The notes under the pieces are model-generated. The model did no database searches. It saw only the letters and a program-made list of their open reading frames with translations, and was not told the origin of the DNA. The position numbers were made by a program, and so were the translations under genes. DNA of 64,000 nt from Vitellaria paradoxa (lineage: Eukaryota > Streptophyta > Magnoliopsida > Ericales > Sapotaceae). Positions within the stretch are counted from its first letter, which is position 1; the number at the start of each line of letters is the position of its first letter. This document shows, one piece after another, positions 11,711 through 23,288 of the stretch. The stretch is from assembly GCA_019916065.1 (NCBI GenBank), contig CM034241.1, positions 10,205,223 to 10,269,222 of the forward strand. Reading direction: 5' to 3'.

Positions 11711-12983
11711 GAATTAATTTCACCCTATGTGGGAGTTTAATGTAGAATTTCTAAACTTTTATCCAAACAATTCCTAGCCCAATTACCTAATTAGTTCAAC
11801 CCAAGTCCATTAACTCATGGGTCAACCTAAGCCCATTAACCCATGGGTCAACCCTTTCCTTTGACTCACCTCAACTCACTTCAACTCACTTTATCACTCA
11901 CTGAGTTGACTCATGAATAGTAGCTCTAAATCATTTCCCGGTAAATTTCATTTTCTATCCATCTTTTCTTCCATACATCTCTCACATCTCTCAAATTATT
12001 TAGTTTATTAGTAAAAAAAAAGACCCTACATTGATGAATTTAAAGCTTTTTTTCAAATAATTTAGCAAGCATGATTTAGCATTTTATTTAATTAGTCAAA
12101 AAGCTAGCATGATTCCCAGATCATGCCACCTCCATACACTTCCCCCAATACCTCTTTTAAATTATTTGGTTTATTAGTCAATAAAGCAAAGCATAATTCC
12201 CGGATCATGCCACTCATCTTCATCCATCCTCCAATACCTCTCTTAAATTATGTGGTTAGATAGTCAAAAAGGAAAAGCTAGATTATTTGGATTATACTAC
12301 CTAATGCATAATCATACTTTAGTGGCTTTCAAGTCTAGGAAGTGGAGGTTGTTTTTCTCTACCTACACTTTCTCTACACTCCCATGACTTCCTATAAATT
12401 GGTGTGCCTTCAAAAAGAAAAAAAATAAGAGAGAAAAAAAATCATTATTTAGTGTGGTTAGAGATTAGGTGTTGCTTGGAGGAAGAAGAAAGACTTGGAA
12501 TTTTCTAACTGGGTGGTGTTCAAAGCTCAATTCTTTTTCCCTTCACAGGTTTGGTCACCAATATCTTCATTAAGATAGGATGACGAATGTCCTAAAATAT
12601 ATTTGATGCCTTCAATTTTGAAGCTAAAGCATTTTCTGGGTTTAAAGTATGAAATTTGATTGTGATAAAAAAATAATACCCGTATATTGGGGGTAGGGAA
12701 GCCGAAACTTTGACTGATATAGCCCAGCATGCTGACAGCTCTCTGTTTGTAAATTCTGATGTGTTCTTGACCCCTAAAATGGTGGAATTAAGCTTCAGCT
12801 AAAACATAAAAGTTGTAGCCCTTTAAGTTTGCTTTCAAACCCAAAAAGATTTGCATCAATCCGATTTGTGAGTCAAAAGTTATGCTCAAAATACTGAGCA
12901 CGTGTAAAACTGTATCTTCTGAACAAACTGAATTCAAGGCTGTTTTTGCACATTTAGACCTTAGAATTTTTAAAAGTGTAAAA
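11711..12983 (+). repeat. Partial second copy of RE2 LTR (tandem)
   Basis: Matches 27001-28248 of the RE2 3' LTR and the corresponding part of the segment just upstream, in the same orientation, but lacks the copia solo LTR. It has its own small internal duplication of the 'ttaacccatgggtcaacc' block (about 11808-11852). RE3 begins directly after it. This is probably the outcome of unequal recombination between LTR copies. Confidence 0.85.
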
Positions 12984-14639
12984 TGACCGCTTCTAGAATA
13001 TGCGTTTAGTTAACCCCCAAGTGTAAGGGTGTGCGGTGTAGTTTTAACTCGGTGAGTCCGAGGTCGAATCCATAGGGAACCTAAAAGTTTAGTTTCTAAG
13101 TTATCAAGAATGCTCAAAATTCAAATACTAGGAAATTGTAAAAGTTCTCTACATAAATTCGAAAGGTGGTAAATTTGAAACTTAACTAAACCTGAACAAG
13201 AATTAAATAAAGAAAGTTGCCAAGAAAACAATACTTAAATAAAAATATTTTATAATTTTAAAAATGCTCAAATGTGAATTCAAGAATTAAAGAAAGTTCT
13301 CTACCTAATCAAGATTTCAAGAAAACAAGCAATTAATTTAAAAATAAAATTCAAGATAGATTAAAGAATTCAAGATTTAGAGGTTCTTGATCCAATTTCA
13401 CAAGTTCGGTAGTTTACTACTTCACTGCGGCATGTGTTAAAACTGCAATCTATAGTTCACGTCAAAAGAGCTATAGGTTGGGAAAAAATACTCTCATTAA
13501 AATTCTGAAAATGCCTGATACTCAGTTTTAAAATCACATTTCATTATGGATAATAAAACTGGAAAGATTTTCTAAGAAAACATTCGGTTTCAAACCTAAA
13601 TTAGGGTTTGTTCAAAAATTATTAAGAAAATTATATTCAGGAGTTTTTACCAGTGATTACAGAGAATATAGTCAAAAACTCTTGTTTTTGAAAGTTTTTC
13701 AAACAACCAAAACCATATTTGTTTAAGAAATCAATTCTTAATTTGGTCAAAAGTTTTACCCAATCGTCACCGAAAACCTTCACCAGTGATTATGGAGAAT
13801 ATAGTCAAAGGTTTTCATTTTTGAAGATATTTGAAACAAACGAAAAATGATTTTAAAATCGTAGATCACTACGCATGGTTTTACGATCCCTGCAAAGGAT
13901 CTACGCGCATCCCTTAATTCATAGCAAACCACCTTTTCTTGATTTGTTGGATCAAGAACTAGGGTTTTACGCTACGTTCATAACAAGATCCATACACATT
14001 GATTCAAACATTAAACAAGAATCAAGAAACAAGAATAAAGAATGAATATAAACTAACTACGAGTAAAGATTTTATTAATTTAAGCAAAAATAGTATCGTA
14101 CTTCGAAGAACGAAAAGAATAACGAATAATCATGAAAGCTGAAACAAATCCACAAAGTGTTGCGCAAATCTTCAAAAACATCTCTCTAAACGAAAAGAAA
14201 TCTCTCAAAAAATCTCAAAACCTCTCAAGAAAGTTCAGAAAATTCCCCCCTATGGCGGTTGCCCATGGGTTTTTTTTATACTAAAACTCAAAAACCCTAA
14301 AAATAGTGCAACAAATTTTCCTCGCGTGTCCCAGGTGTTCGGACACCCAAATGGGGTGTCCAGACAGCCGTAGGCTCCAGACTCTATTTTCTTCAGCTTC
14401 TTATTCTGTGGTCTTGAAGGTGTCCAGACACCCACTCCATACAAGTACACCACGAGCTATCCTTCATCGTTTTCTTCATCTTTAGCACTCCCAATTGCTT
14501 TGATTGAACCGTTTTCACTATAATTAAGAAAAATAATCCATATTAGTGAAATATTAACAAAACGCATAAATAAATTAAGAAAATGCATGATTTTATGTGA
14601 AAATTAAGGACTTGTAATTACACTTTTCAAGCGTAATCA
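12984..14639 (-). repeat. RE3 3' LTR (1656 bp)
   Basis: Sense is on the minus strand: it starts TGATTACGCTTG at 14639 and ends ..GCGGTCA at 12984. A TATA box (TATAAAAA, minus strand) lies at 14273-14280. Upstream of it in the sense direction are three near-palindromes of GGTGTC-NGACACC type (14334-14347, 14355-14366, 14419-14432). Near the sense end is a hairpin (13048-13062) shared in position with RE4 and RE5. Confidence 0.85.
13048..13062 (-). promoter_or_regulatory. Conserved LTR-end hairpin (RE3)
   Basis: CTCGG-TGAGT-CCGAG forms a 5-bp stem. The surrounding sense text (CCCTATGGATTCGACC before it, CACTTGGGGG after it) aligns with RE4 and RE5, while the stem bases differ yet still pair. 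Confidence 0.6.
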
Positions 14640-14675
14640 CACCCCCCAACTAAGGCATTGCTAGTCCCTAGCAAT
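14640..14675 (-). other. RE3 polypurine tract and adjacent hairpin
   Basis: Directly inside the LTR, the minus strand reads GTTGGGGGGTG (14640-14650), the plus-strand primer tract. Seven nt further in is an 8-bp stem ATTGCTAG-TCC-CTAGCAAT (14657-14675). RE4 has the same arrangement. Confidence 0.7.
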
Positions 14676-15713
14676 AGTTTTATTCGAATTAAACTAAACT
14701 ATTATCCTATTTCTCTTTTTGTTGGAAACACGGTTGCACTTAGCAACGTGCAACAAGCCTTTTAAACTCCTAGGCTTCCCCTAGTAGACGAGTGAAGTCT
14801 TGTGAGGGTTTGCAGTGAATCTACCGATAAAATTCCTAAACTAGCTTAAGGGATGGTAAGCAATCAGTTCAATAATTCATGATCTAACTTCAATGTGAAA
14901 TCAATGACTTAAGCTCGAGATGTTGCATAAATTCCCCTAATGTAATGAGACTCTCTTCCTCTATTGATCATGCAATGTCCAAAATGTAAGTTCATATTAT
15001 CCAATCAACAGGCCTATCCTATATGCTTAAAGACTGTAGTTTTGACTTCAAATCTCACCTGGATGTTCACTCTCCAAAACAAATTCACTCGAGAAGGGTT
15101 ACTCTCATGGTTCATGCAAGAGTGCAAATTCAAATAGTTGCAATGAACCCCAATCAAGGAATGACGTGAACAAATGAAGTGCAGAGTGATGCATAGCTTC
15201 ATGGATGGAATATATTGATGTAAACACAAGAAAACTACAATTTGTCACATGAAATGGATCAGTGTCCTTAAAAATTCTTTTCGCCTAAAGTCCATTAGGT
15301 CCTTGCTAGGTTGTAACGGGGCTTGGGGTTGGTGGTTAAATAATCAATGGATATGGAAATTCAAAGTGCATGCCTTAGGATTAGGGTGCTAGTGTGCTAC
15401 GATCCTCCACCTAACTTTTTCCTTTCTACTCCTTGAACACCAACATTGGAGTATTTTGTTCTCTTTTTTTTTTTTTTTTCAAATAACTATCTATAAGGAA
15501 TTTTTTTTTTAAAACTCTCTAAACACTACCAAGACATCCCATAGCATGCAAGGGTTAACTCCTACATATCTAAGGTAAAATAGGTCAAAATTGTGGGTCC
15601 AAGAAATAAATTTATTTTAATAGATTATTTTATTTTGAAGGCTTCAACTTGGCTCCAAAGATAAAAATTTTAAAAGAAAAAGATACAGTCTTTCAAATAA
15701 TCCAATGATGGCC
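14676..15713 (-). other. RE3 untranslated region, part 1
   Basis: No coding signal. It contains a block (around 15300-15350, core GTTGTAACGGGGCT) that matches RE4 at 35490-35503 and a long T run (about 15463-15480, poly(A) in sense) also found at the equivalent place in RE4. It is interrupted at 15714 by the solo LTR S2. Confidence 0.65.
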
Positions 15714-18700
15714 TATCACGCCCCAGATCTCGTGACCCGAGGGGTGAGTGATAAACACACATAACATGCATTAACATAACTAACCCATCATTATAGCAAC
15801 GCAACGTAAACCAGTAACCCGTGTCATAGTTAAGATAACATAAATTTAACCTTGGCTATAATCAAGTCACAAACTTTCAACAATTCTCTCATTAATACAT
15901 AACTCAGGCCTTAGGGCCCATACAACCAAATCGAACAAGTCCTCAATGTACAATATTACAATTCCAAAAGTAATTTAAACTAAATAACCAAGAGCTTAGC
16001 TAAGCTTGGTAGGGCTCATGCACACCATTCTAGTCCAACCCCATTATTTCATCTGAATGTTATAGCCTATACCTGCGTCAAAAATCTAAAAGGACGTGAG
16101 CACGGATCCACTTGGGCCCACGATGCTGCAAACAAACATATATGATATGTATTCCAAACGTGCACACTATTCATGGAGCATCTAGTTATCTTAATATGTT
16201 CTAGTGCCACAATAATTTATTAACATAACTACATAACTGACATGGAATATACATATATGTATATATATATTTACACAACAATACCATAAGAAGGATTAAG
16301 TTTCCAATTTATATTTAATCTTTGAAATTCCATATATGTGTTCATATCACATTTCAATTATCTCTTTAATGTTTAAGCATAGTCGACCACATAACCATAT
16401 TTACAATATTTATCTTTATTCAATAACATCCCAAGGTAGCATTCAATTCCAATTATTCCTCATTATTGAATTTCCCAACATTACATCTAATCACATTCAC
16501 TACCACGTTATCACAAATTCAACATTCAATCACATATCCACATCCATATTACATTTGTTCATCATTTAATCATGAAATCACATCCACAGTACCATCATTT
16601 CATTAATCAATCACATAGCCATAACCACACAATCCTCAGGGGTTGGGTGCATCCACAATATCGTCTTTTATGGACCAACACCCAATGAAAACGATAAACT
16701 GACGTCGTCATTTAGGATCACAATCTAGGGCCACGAGGAGCCAAAACACACACAATGTTGTGGGCTACTAACCCACTGGCATTGACACCAAACCCTGCGC
16801 AGGTTCCGGGTCTTTCAACCCGAGCGTAATCTCACGACCCTTCTTATTTTCGCACCCCACCACAGCCCCCGACACACAACCAATCTTTCATCACATTCCA
16901 TACTCATTAATCACAATTCACATTCATCACCATCACTTTCCAACACGCACAACCACATTCCATTTCATCATGTAGCACAACTCATTTCATCTCTTCATTT
17001 ATTTAATCCAAGCCTCATTTAATTTCCATTATTTGTTAACAAAAATTCACTTTTCGGTTCATCCCAAGATTCATCACATATCAACATTGATCAACCTTAT
17101 TAAACATTTAACATTTATCAATATATACACCATTCAACACACATGTCAATATTACGGTTCATTCCATAGCTCATTACAAATATCATTGATTAAACCATAT
17201 TAAGCACTCCATATTTACCAAAAATTATAAACATATGTCTCTTTGTCAAGTTACCTTTCACTTAATCAATCATAAGTTCATATACCTCAACATTTAGTTT
17301 ACATCAAGATATATTTACAATTCAACTCAATTAAGACCCTTATCTCAAAATAAGTTTCCAATTCATTTCATTCAAGAGAGCATTCATTCACCCTTACAAG
17401 TTAAATTCCATAGGTTTAAGATAATCAACCCTTAATCACTTTTTAAAGCTCATTTCCCTTTTTAAATCAATGAAATTATTCAAGTAAAAGTTTCATGTGG
17501 AAACAAGTTACCAACTCTTCCATATGCCCAAAGTAGAAGGCTAAACTAAACAATGTCAGAAAAGTGACCTAGGCTCGGTGGGCGCCCAAGCTGACACTCA
17601 GCCGTGCGCCCCAGGGACTTCAGCTCCTATGCCTTAATTTCTTGGGTACCCATCCCCCTCGTGCACCCAAGGGGCTTGGGCGCCCAACTGTGTCCCCCTC
17701 GTGCACCCAAGTTTCGGGTTTCATGCCCTGTTTTCTGGTTTTATGATTTTTCACCCTTGGGACCTCAAATTGACCAAGTTAATGTAAAAATACCTCAAGT
17801 TTCAAGTTTCTAACATCAACACAAGGTTCTTAGGCTTCAAACAAAATAAAAAAATTTGAGTTTTCATCAACCACAAGTCAAGTTATAGATCAAAACACTA
17901 CTTTCACTCTCTCAAACTATACATATATATAGACATGTGTATAACTCCCATTTTCTTCCATACATGAAACCAACACTTAAAGAGGGTTCTCTAATGGTAA
18001 TCTACTCTTTGTTACACAACACATATGTAAGAATGAGGCATTAAATCCCTACCTTAAGTGGTAAGAAGATAGATCAACATGAAGGTGTCTTGAGCTTCCA
18101 AACCCTCAAACTTTGATGGAGTCAATCTCTTATCTCATTGATCAAAACTACAAATAAATTACATAGGAAGGTTTCTTAGGGTTCTAATTTCAATTTTACC
18201 AAAGGAATTTGAGTTCTATCGAGGGAAGAAGAACCTACCTTCAAAAACCCTACCCGGTTGTCTTGCTCTTCTTCCTTGTTCTTCCTCTTTGCTTCTCACC
18301 CGATTCTCCCTCTTCCAAGCAACTTCCCTCTCTCTCTCTCTCTCTCTTGCATCAAATCAACCATATATATATATATATTTTAAAGTCCCTCAATAGTAAT
18401 TCTCAGGTCTCCCCTCACCCCTAGCTAGGTATAGGTGTTAATAAGGTAAGGCTCGACTGGAAAATGCAGAAAAACACTTATCTGTCAAAACCATTGTGCC
18501 TTGGGCGCCCAAGCTCTTCTCAGGTGGGTGCCCAAGACCTTAGGCGCACAAGCTCTTTTCAGGTGGGTGCCCAAGGTTCCCCCCATTTTCCAGTACTTGG
18601 CCAAAATGTCACTTTTGACTACATAACCCATTTCCTTCAAAGTCCTCAATTCCAAAACACCATAAATGATCCATACCACTAAATTAACATATCTTAACCT

Positions 18701-18754
18701 TCAAAATACATCAAAAACCATATACTTACCTCAATACAAGTCCGAGGTATTACA
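15714..18754 (-). mobile_element. Solo LTR S2, chromovirus-like, inserted in RE3
   Basis: On the minus strand it runs from TGTAATACCTCGGACT (18754) to GGGGCGTGATA (15714), 3041 bp. These are the same kinds of termini as the RE2 LTR. Flanks tggcc (15709-15713) and tagcc (18755-18759) agree in 4 of 5 bases, fitting an old target duplication. It carries copies of the perfect 14-bp palindrome CTTGGGCGCCCAAG or close variants (17580-17587, 17675-17687, 18500-18513), a 39-42 bp tandem duplication at 18500-18578, a (CT)n tract (about 18330-18348) and a TA-rich TATA-like tract (18362-18380). No coding region remains, so this is a recombination remnant. Confidence 0.82.
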
Positions 18755-19447
18755 TAGCCTAACATCATTCCCTAGGTTATCACCATTCTTTCAGAATCAA
18801 TGATCCATTCATGCAATTGAAAAGCAGTAACTTGTTGCGTCAATACCAAAGCAAAATAACGTAATGAAGCTATAAAAAAAATATGTGAGATGAAATAAAA
18901 TGTGATAAAGAGCATTATATTCAATCCTCTCAAAAATAATGGTTTTAGGCTCAAAATCTAACAAAAGAGAGGTTCTTAAATCTTCACTTGTGTCTTGGCA
19001 TACCTGGTTGACTATGTCTCATGAACTCTACTCCCTAACACGCTGTCATTCCCTTGATTTCAAGTAAAAAGTCTACTAAGCATTTGAAAAATTTATACTC
19101 AATTTCTCACTTTAGTTACCTACTCACAAATGAAAATCAAAACATTCCTTATTTCCATGATTACTACCATCCTCAAACTAGTTATACACCCCCACATTAG
19201 ACACTATATGTCAAAAATATTGTTTATGCAATGCAATCATGTTTTACCATGCAACATGCCTCCCCCCAAACTAAAATCACACATTGTCCCCAATGTGTGT
19301 TATGGAACCTTAACTGACAAGAGAAGGTGACTATTAGTACTTATATAAACAGAATGATAAGTGACAAATGACATGAAGTGGATAATGACAATAGAGAAAA
19401 GAAAACATAGTAAAAGACAAATATAAAAATAAAGCAAAGTGTGGATA
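18755..19447 (-). other. RE3 untranslated region, part 2
   Basis: Resumes RE3 after the solo LTR. No gene seen. A C/T-rich patch 'cctccccccaaactaaaatcacac' near 19259-19282 is similar to 'tttcccccaaacttaaattgaac' in RE4 (about 38941-38963). Confidence 0.55.
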
Positions 19448-19998
19448 TTACCTCATGCCATCATCAAATGAAGTAAGTGCATCATGAAGAATAGGAGAAA
19501 CCAGGTGTAAGAATTCCCACGATGGAGGTGACATAATAGTCTTCGCAACTAGCTCACTATCATCGTACTTACCAATTTCATCAGGTACATCTTCTAGGAA
19601 TGGCATATCTTCCCAAGTAGGCAAATCCTCAAATAACGTAATGGACAGGTGGTTAAAGTCAGTGGGTGGGGCATCAGGCCACTCTTGAGCTATAACAATT
19701 TCCACCCATTCCATTCTAACATTTATCTCTAAGTCTACTTCATCCCACCAGGCAGCCTAAAAAAATTGATGAGGTGCTAAGGCAAAAAATGGGGAACATA
19801 TACAGTTAAAGGCAATGTATTATCTTCTATAAATAAATTGTCAGGCCAAGAACTCAAACTACTCTCAGAACTTATAGAAGAACTCTCAAAGACACTCTCA
19901 TCCCTACTACTAGAAAACAAAACATCCCACTTACGCTTGTGATCCCTAATACTACTCACATTAGCATCTTGATTAACATCCTTATTCAATGTAGTCAA
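19448..19998 (-). CDS. Two small acidic/Ser-rich frames behind the RE3 aORF, unknown
   Basis: The minus strand has 73 codons from 19998 (serine-rich, with SSSRDESVFESSSISSESSL) and, in another frame, 88 codons from 19714 (acidic, with FEDLPTWEDMPFLEDVPDEI). The second frame stays open upstream of its ATG (AAWWDEVDLEINVR), so the two may be one frame broken by a shift. The composition is biased rather than random-looking. No domain is recognised and I find no counterpart in RE4. It may be the remnant of a further accessory protein or a non-coding stretch with biased composition. Confidence 0.3.
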
Positions 19999-20216
19999 AG
20001 TGTACCTGTACTTTCATAAATCAAACAAGTAAAGCTTTTAAATCATGATACAAGATATAGTAGTAAGCAAGAGGTAATTTACCCACACAATTATAACATA
20101 ACGATAATAAATAGAAAAACAAAATAAGATCAAATAAAATAAAATTATCATTCTAATAAAAGAGATAACCGAGTTTAGGGGTACAAATTTAAACTAGCAA
20201 TTCACACCTAACTTGC

Positions 20217-21382
20217 AAAATGGTTGTTAATTTACACTTAAACAAAATAAGAAAGAAAATAAAGAGAAAGATCTCCTCTAAACATGTGGTGGAGGGTGAT
20301 GAAAATCACGAAGGTGATCTAGAATACACTGTAGAAGATGAGTCTGCATCTGTTGTTCCTTCTACATCTCATGTTGTGTCTGCTGCATCCTCAGAAGCAT
20401 GCCATAATCCACTTTCTGATTGTGCTCTAGACGGTTCATTTGCACCACCAAATCTGCAATGGGATCATCGAGTTCATCATCCTCATCCCGTGGCCGCTAA
20501 GATCTACTCCCCCCTGCCATGTTTGCACCAGATGGTCTCTTCTTCTTGCCTTTTGCCAAGTTACCCCGGGACTTAACATAGGAGACGATAGTGAGGGGTT
20601 GGAGGGAAGGAGCTATGGGTAAGTCTGCCATGATAGGTGCATCCTTTCGCTGGAATATTTCTGTGAGAGCTCCCCCAAATGGAATATCTAACTGACCTCC
20701 TTGATGCTCAAATGTATAAACAATCTAGTGCCAGATAAAGGAGGGTAAATCATTTGTCATCCCGGTCCCTATTGCATAGATCAATCAAGCACGTGTGGGA
20801 CTACAATCGGAATTCCTATTTTGGGGTAGGAGATTGGTGCATGAGAACATATGAAGAGCCCAATATTTAGCCTTAAGCAAAGAGAGTGGTTTCCTATATT
20901 CACCAGTCCACTCTTGGTTATCTGTTAAAAACTTCTTTTGCTACTATGTTTAGGGGTGGACCTCCTTCTATTGGGTAGGTAAATTCAGGGTTCTGCACCT
21001 GAGGTAGTTGGAATACCTCTACAAAATCATCCGGTGTCACTTGAATCTCAATCCCTCGGACCCATCCGATAAGTTTTTCTCTCCCATGCCTCCGATTTAT
21101 TGAATTTTCTTTTATGTTAGCAAAGAATTCCCACACTACTTCATATATGCACGAGGCCTGAAACTGAGTAATTGACAACCATTGCCGACCCTCAAAGTTT
21201 TGGAATAGCAGGAATTCCTCACCTTTAAATTGATCAAATCTCCAAACCCTCTCCACTACCACTGGCTTATGGCACCACACGTCATCATATTGGGTTTCGG
21301 CATCCATTTTCCAAAAATGATCACTATCAAAGGGTATAGGTCCCAAGTGCCTATTAGCTCTCTTCTTAGTCCTTGGTGCCAT
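20217..21382 (-). pseudogene. RE3 extra ORF behind pol (aORF), disrupted
   Basis: The start is taken as ATG 21382 (MAPRTKKRANRHLG) because it lies 4 nt after a good splice acceptor. The frame is open to 20918. Blocks such as QFKGEEFLLFQNFEGRQW, EVVWEFFANI and RGIEIQVTPDDF match the RE4 aORF (HFQGEEFKLKQNFEARKW, PIVQEFYANI, RGIHIEVSPKDV). Beyond the stop, broken frames continue to about 20217. One has DELDDPIADLVVQMNRLEH and MLLRMQQTQ, a helical, coiled-coil-like tail as in RE4. The function is unknown. Its place corresponds to the env-like position of Athila elements, but I see no signal peptide or clear membrane segment. Confidence 0.7.
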
Positions 21383-22007
21383 TGAACTAACAAAGGGCAA
21401 CAATTGATAATCAAGATTAGAGCAATTCCTATGTCCACACAAATTCAGTGGCCCACTTCTAATAAAGCATGAGAATATTAAATAAAAGTAAATTGGGCTA
21501 TTCATGGGACCACAACTTGGCTCATGCCTTCCATTGATGGGGATTGGGGTATCACACCAGAATTGGGCCCTAGCACTTGAAAAATCTTAACAATGATATA
21601 AAGAGAGTAGGTTTTGCATAATTTTTCTCTGAGAAGGCCACAATTTCGGTCAACCCAACTCCCACCCGTATGGAGGCATAAAGACCCACGGGTGGGTTCC
21701 CGTTTTGACAAAAACTTATTTGGAATTGAAGAATGGAACCCATGGAAGTATTAAGCTCCATTAATGGTTAGATTTTTTAAAAGAATATGAAAGCAAAACT
21801 TTAGGAAGAACCCTAGGTGCTCCATTCTTAAAGTTAGGGCTCTAATGGTGGATAAAGAGAGCTTACCTCATATGAAGAATCCAAAGAAATTTCAGCCTAA
21901 ATCTTCAAGATCTCATCAAAACGCAGCCTAAGAAGCCTTGGATCGAATGAGGAAGCTTTGGAGTTGGAAGGAGTCGAAGTTAGAAGGTGGGTAGGTACAG
22001 CAATCAG
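21383..22007 (-). promoter_or_regulatory. RE3 aORF leader with likely intron
   Basis: On the minus strand a donor ATGAG|GTAAGCTC (GT at 21876-21875) and an acceptor TTGCCCTTTGTTAG (AG at 21388-21387) define a 490-nt intron ending 4 nt before the aORF ATG. The upstream end is cut at 22007, so any promoter further up is lost. In-frame extension upstream of the ATG exists (to 21505) but would be intronic. Confidence 0.5.
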
Positions 22008-22058
22008 CCCAAGTCACCCTTGGGTTTTTGGGTTATGAAAATTTGGGGCGTGATAGCT

Positions 22059-22071
22059 TGCTATCAGAGCC
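22059..22071 (+). other. RE2 primer-binding site
   Basis: TGCTATCAGAGCC lies 3 nt after the LTR end. It differs from the usual TGGTATCAGAGCC by one base (G to C). Confidence 0.9.
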
Positions 22072-22174
22072 ATAGGTTTATGATTTACCTAAGGATAGTG
22101 GGGATTGGGTATTCTTATACTCATTGTGTGTATTTGTATGTAAGTACCTAACTAACCCATCAATCTTATATAGA

Positions 22175-23288
22175 ATGTAAAACACCAAAAGAGGCAGTGG
22201 ACGACCCCAAAACAATAGTGGAAATGGGGTGCAATCAACAAATGCACAATCTGCAACCACCACCAATGCGAACAACGAGATGGCCCAAGCTATCCGAGAC
22301 ATGGTGATAGTTATGGCCTAATTCATACAGATGAATCCACAAGCACCAGCGGCGATGCCAGTATCAATGGTAGCAGAAGCAGCACCACCAACACTGCCAA
22401 TAAGGAGGCATGATGATGACCTAAGGAACTTCTTATGGTAGGACCCACCATCATTTCATGGCGAACCAGAACCGGTAACAGCTGAGAACTGGTTCAAAGA
22501 AGTCTCTCGTATTTTAGAGACCATGGGAATAACTTGTCATGCTACTAAGATAACCTTGGCAACGTTCCGACTGCGGGGTGATGCATATGAATGGTGGACT
22601 TTCGTTAAGGGAAGTCATGATACTGCAACTATGACCTGAGAAAGGTTTGAAGAATTGTTCATGGATCACTTCTTGCCACAAACCTTCAAGGATGCTAAGA
22701 CACGGGAGTTTTTATCCCTGAAGCAGCGTAGCGTGACTGTAATGTAGTACAAAGCAATGTTTGCTAGTCTGTCCAAGTATGCCCATAATTTGAACTTAAC
22801 TGACAAGGTAAAAGCTTATCAGTTTACATGGGGTAAAAGCTTATCAGTTTACATGGGGCTTACGGACTGACATTCAAGGATGAATTATTGGAATGATGCA
22901 CACCTCCTATGCCGTAGCTGTGAGGGCAGCCATCGCAGTGGAAATGAAAATTTAAGGCACTGCCAAGCTTAAAGGATCAACATCCAAGGGTTTAATCAAG
23001 AGCCATGCTAGACAGAAATGAGGTAGATTTTTTGAAAACAATAAATAGTATAGTGGTCAACCATAAAAGAGAAATGGAGGAGGGAGTCAACCTCAGCATC
23101 AACAAAAGAATCCAAAGGCATGTTACCAATGTGGGCAACTTGGGCATTTTAAAAGGGATTGTCCTCAGAGGGCAATGACATATGTTAAGCAAAATCAGCA
23201 GAATTTGCAAAATCTAGGACCAGCACGGATCACATACCTATCTCCATAACAACATTTTCAACAAATACCACCTTCTCAAAATCTTAAC
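22175..23288 (+). pseudogene. gag: RE2 gag, disrupted
   Basis: The probable start is ATG 22175, immediately followed by TAA. The frame then reads a basic/Asn-rich N-terminus, the capsid region (DPPSFHGEPEP, AYEWWTFVKG, FEELFMDHFLPQTFKDAK) and an intact zinc knuckle CYQCGQLGHFKRDC (23121-23162). Stops at about 22178, 22319, 22438, 22638 and 22745 are mostly one transition away from Gln or Trp codons. A 25-bp tandem duplication (22809-22858) shifts the frame. The role would be particle formation and RNA binding. Confidence 0.85.
22809..22858 (+). repeat. 25-bp tandem duplication in RE2 gag
   Basis: Two identical copies of a 25-bp unit beginning taaaagcttatcag. As 25 is not a multiple of 3, it breaks the gag frame. 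Confidence 0.9.

Larger units (their letters stand above)
12984..22007 (-). mobile_element. RE3: 3' part of an Athila-like element
   Basis: On the minus strand the order is a leader region, the extra ORF (aORF), an untranslated region (interrupted by solo LTR S2), purine tract, and a 1656-bp LTR ending at 12984. The gag, pol, primer site and 5' LTR are absent: the sequence passes from the aORF leader straight into the last 48 bp of the RE2 LTR at 22008. The left flank is taaaa, and no matching copy exists on the right. RE3 was therefore truncated, probably by recombination. Its affiliation comes from LTR-end motifs, purine-tract context and aORF similarity to RE4. Confidence 0.82.
8847..22055 (+). 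repeat. RE2 5' LTR, rearranged and filled with insertions
   Basis: By comparison with the 3' LTR (26870-30757), 8847-11708 matches its first 1.93 kb, apart from a solo LTR insertion. 11711-12983 repeats 27001-28248 again. 12984-22007 is foreign (RE3). Only the last 48 bp (22008-22055) match the LTR end (30710-30757). About 2 kb of the 3' LTR (roughly 28803-30709) therefore has no counterpart here. The end reads ..GGGGCGTGATA, where the 3' copy ends GTGACA: a C-to-T change in the terminal CA. Confidence 0.88.

Noticed and set aside
17604..18682. Frames of 60-77 codons in the S2 solo LTR (17604-17813, 18209-18424, 18464-18682)
   Set aside because: They are inside an LTR, overlap palindromic repeats and (CT)n, and have no motif.
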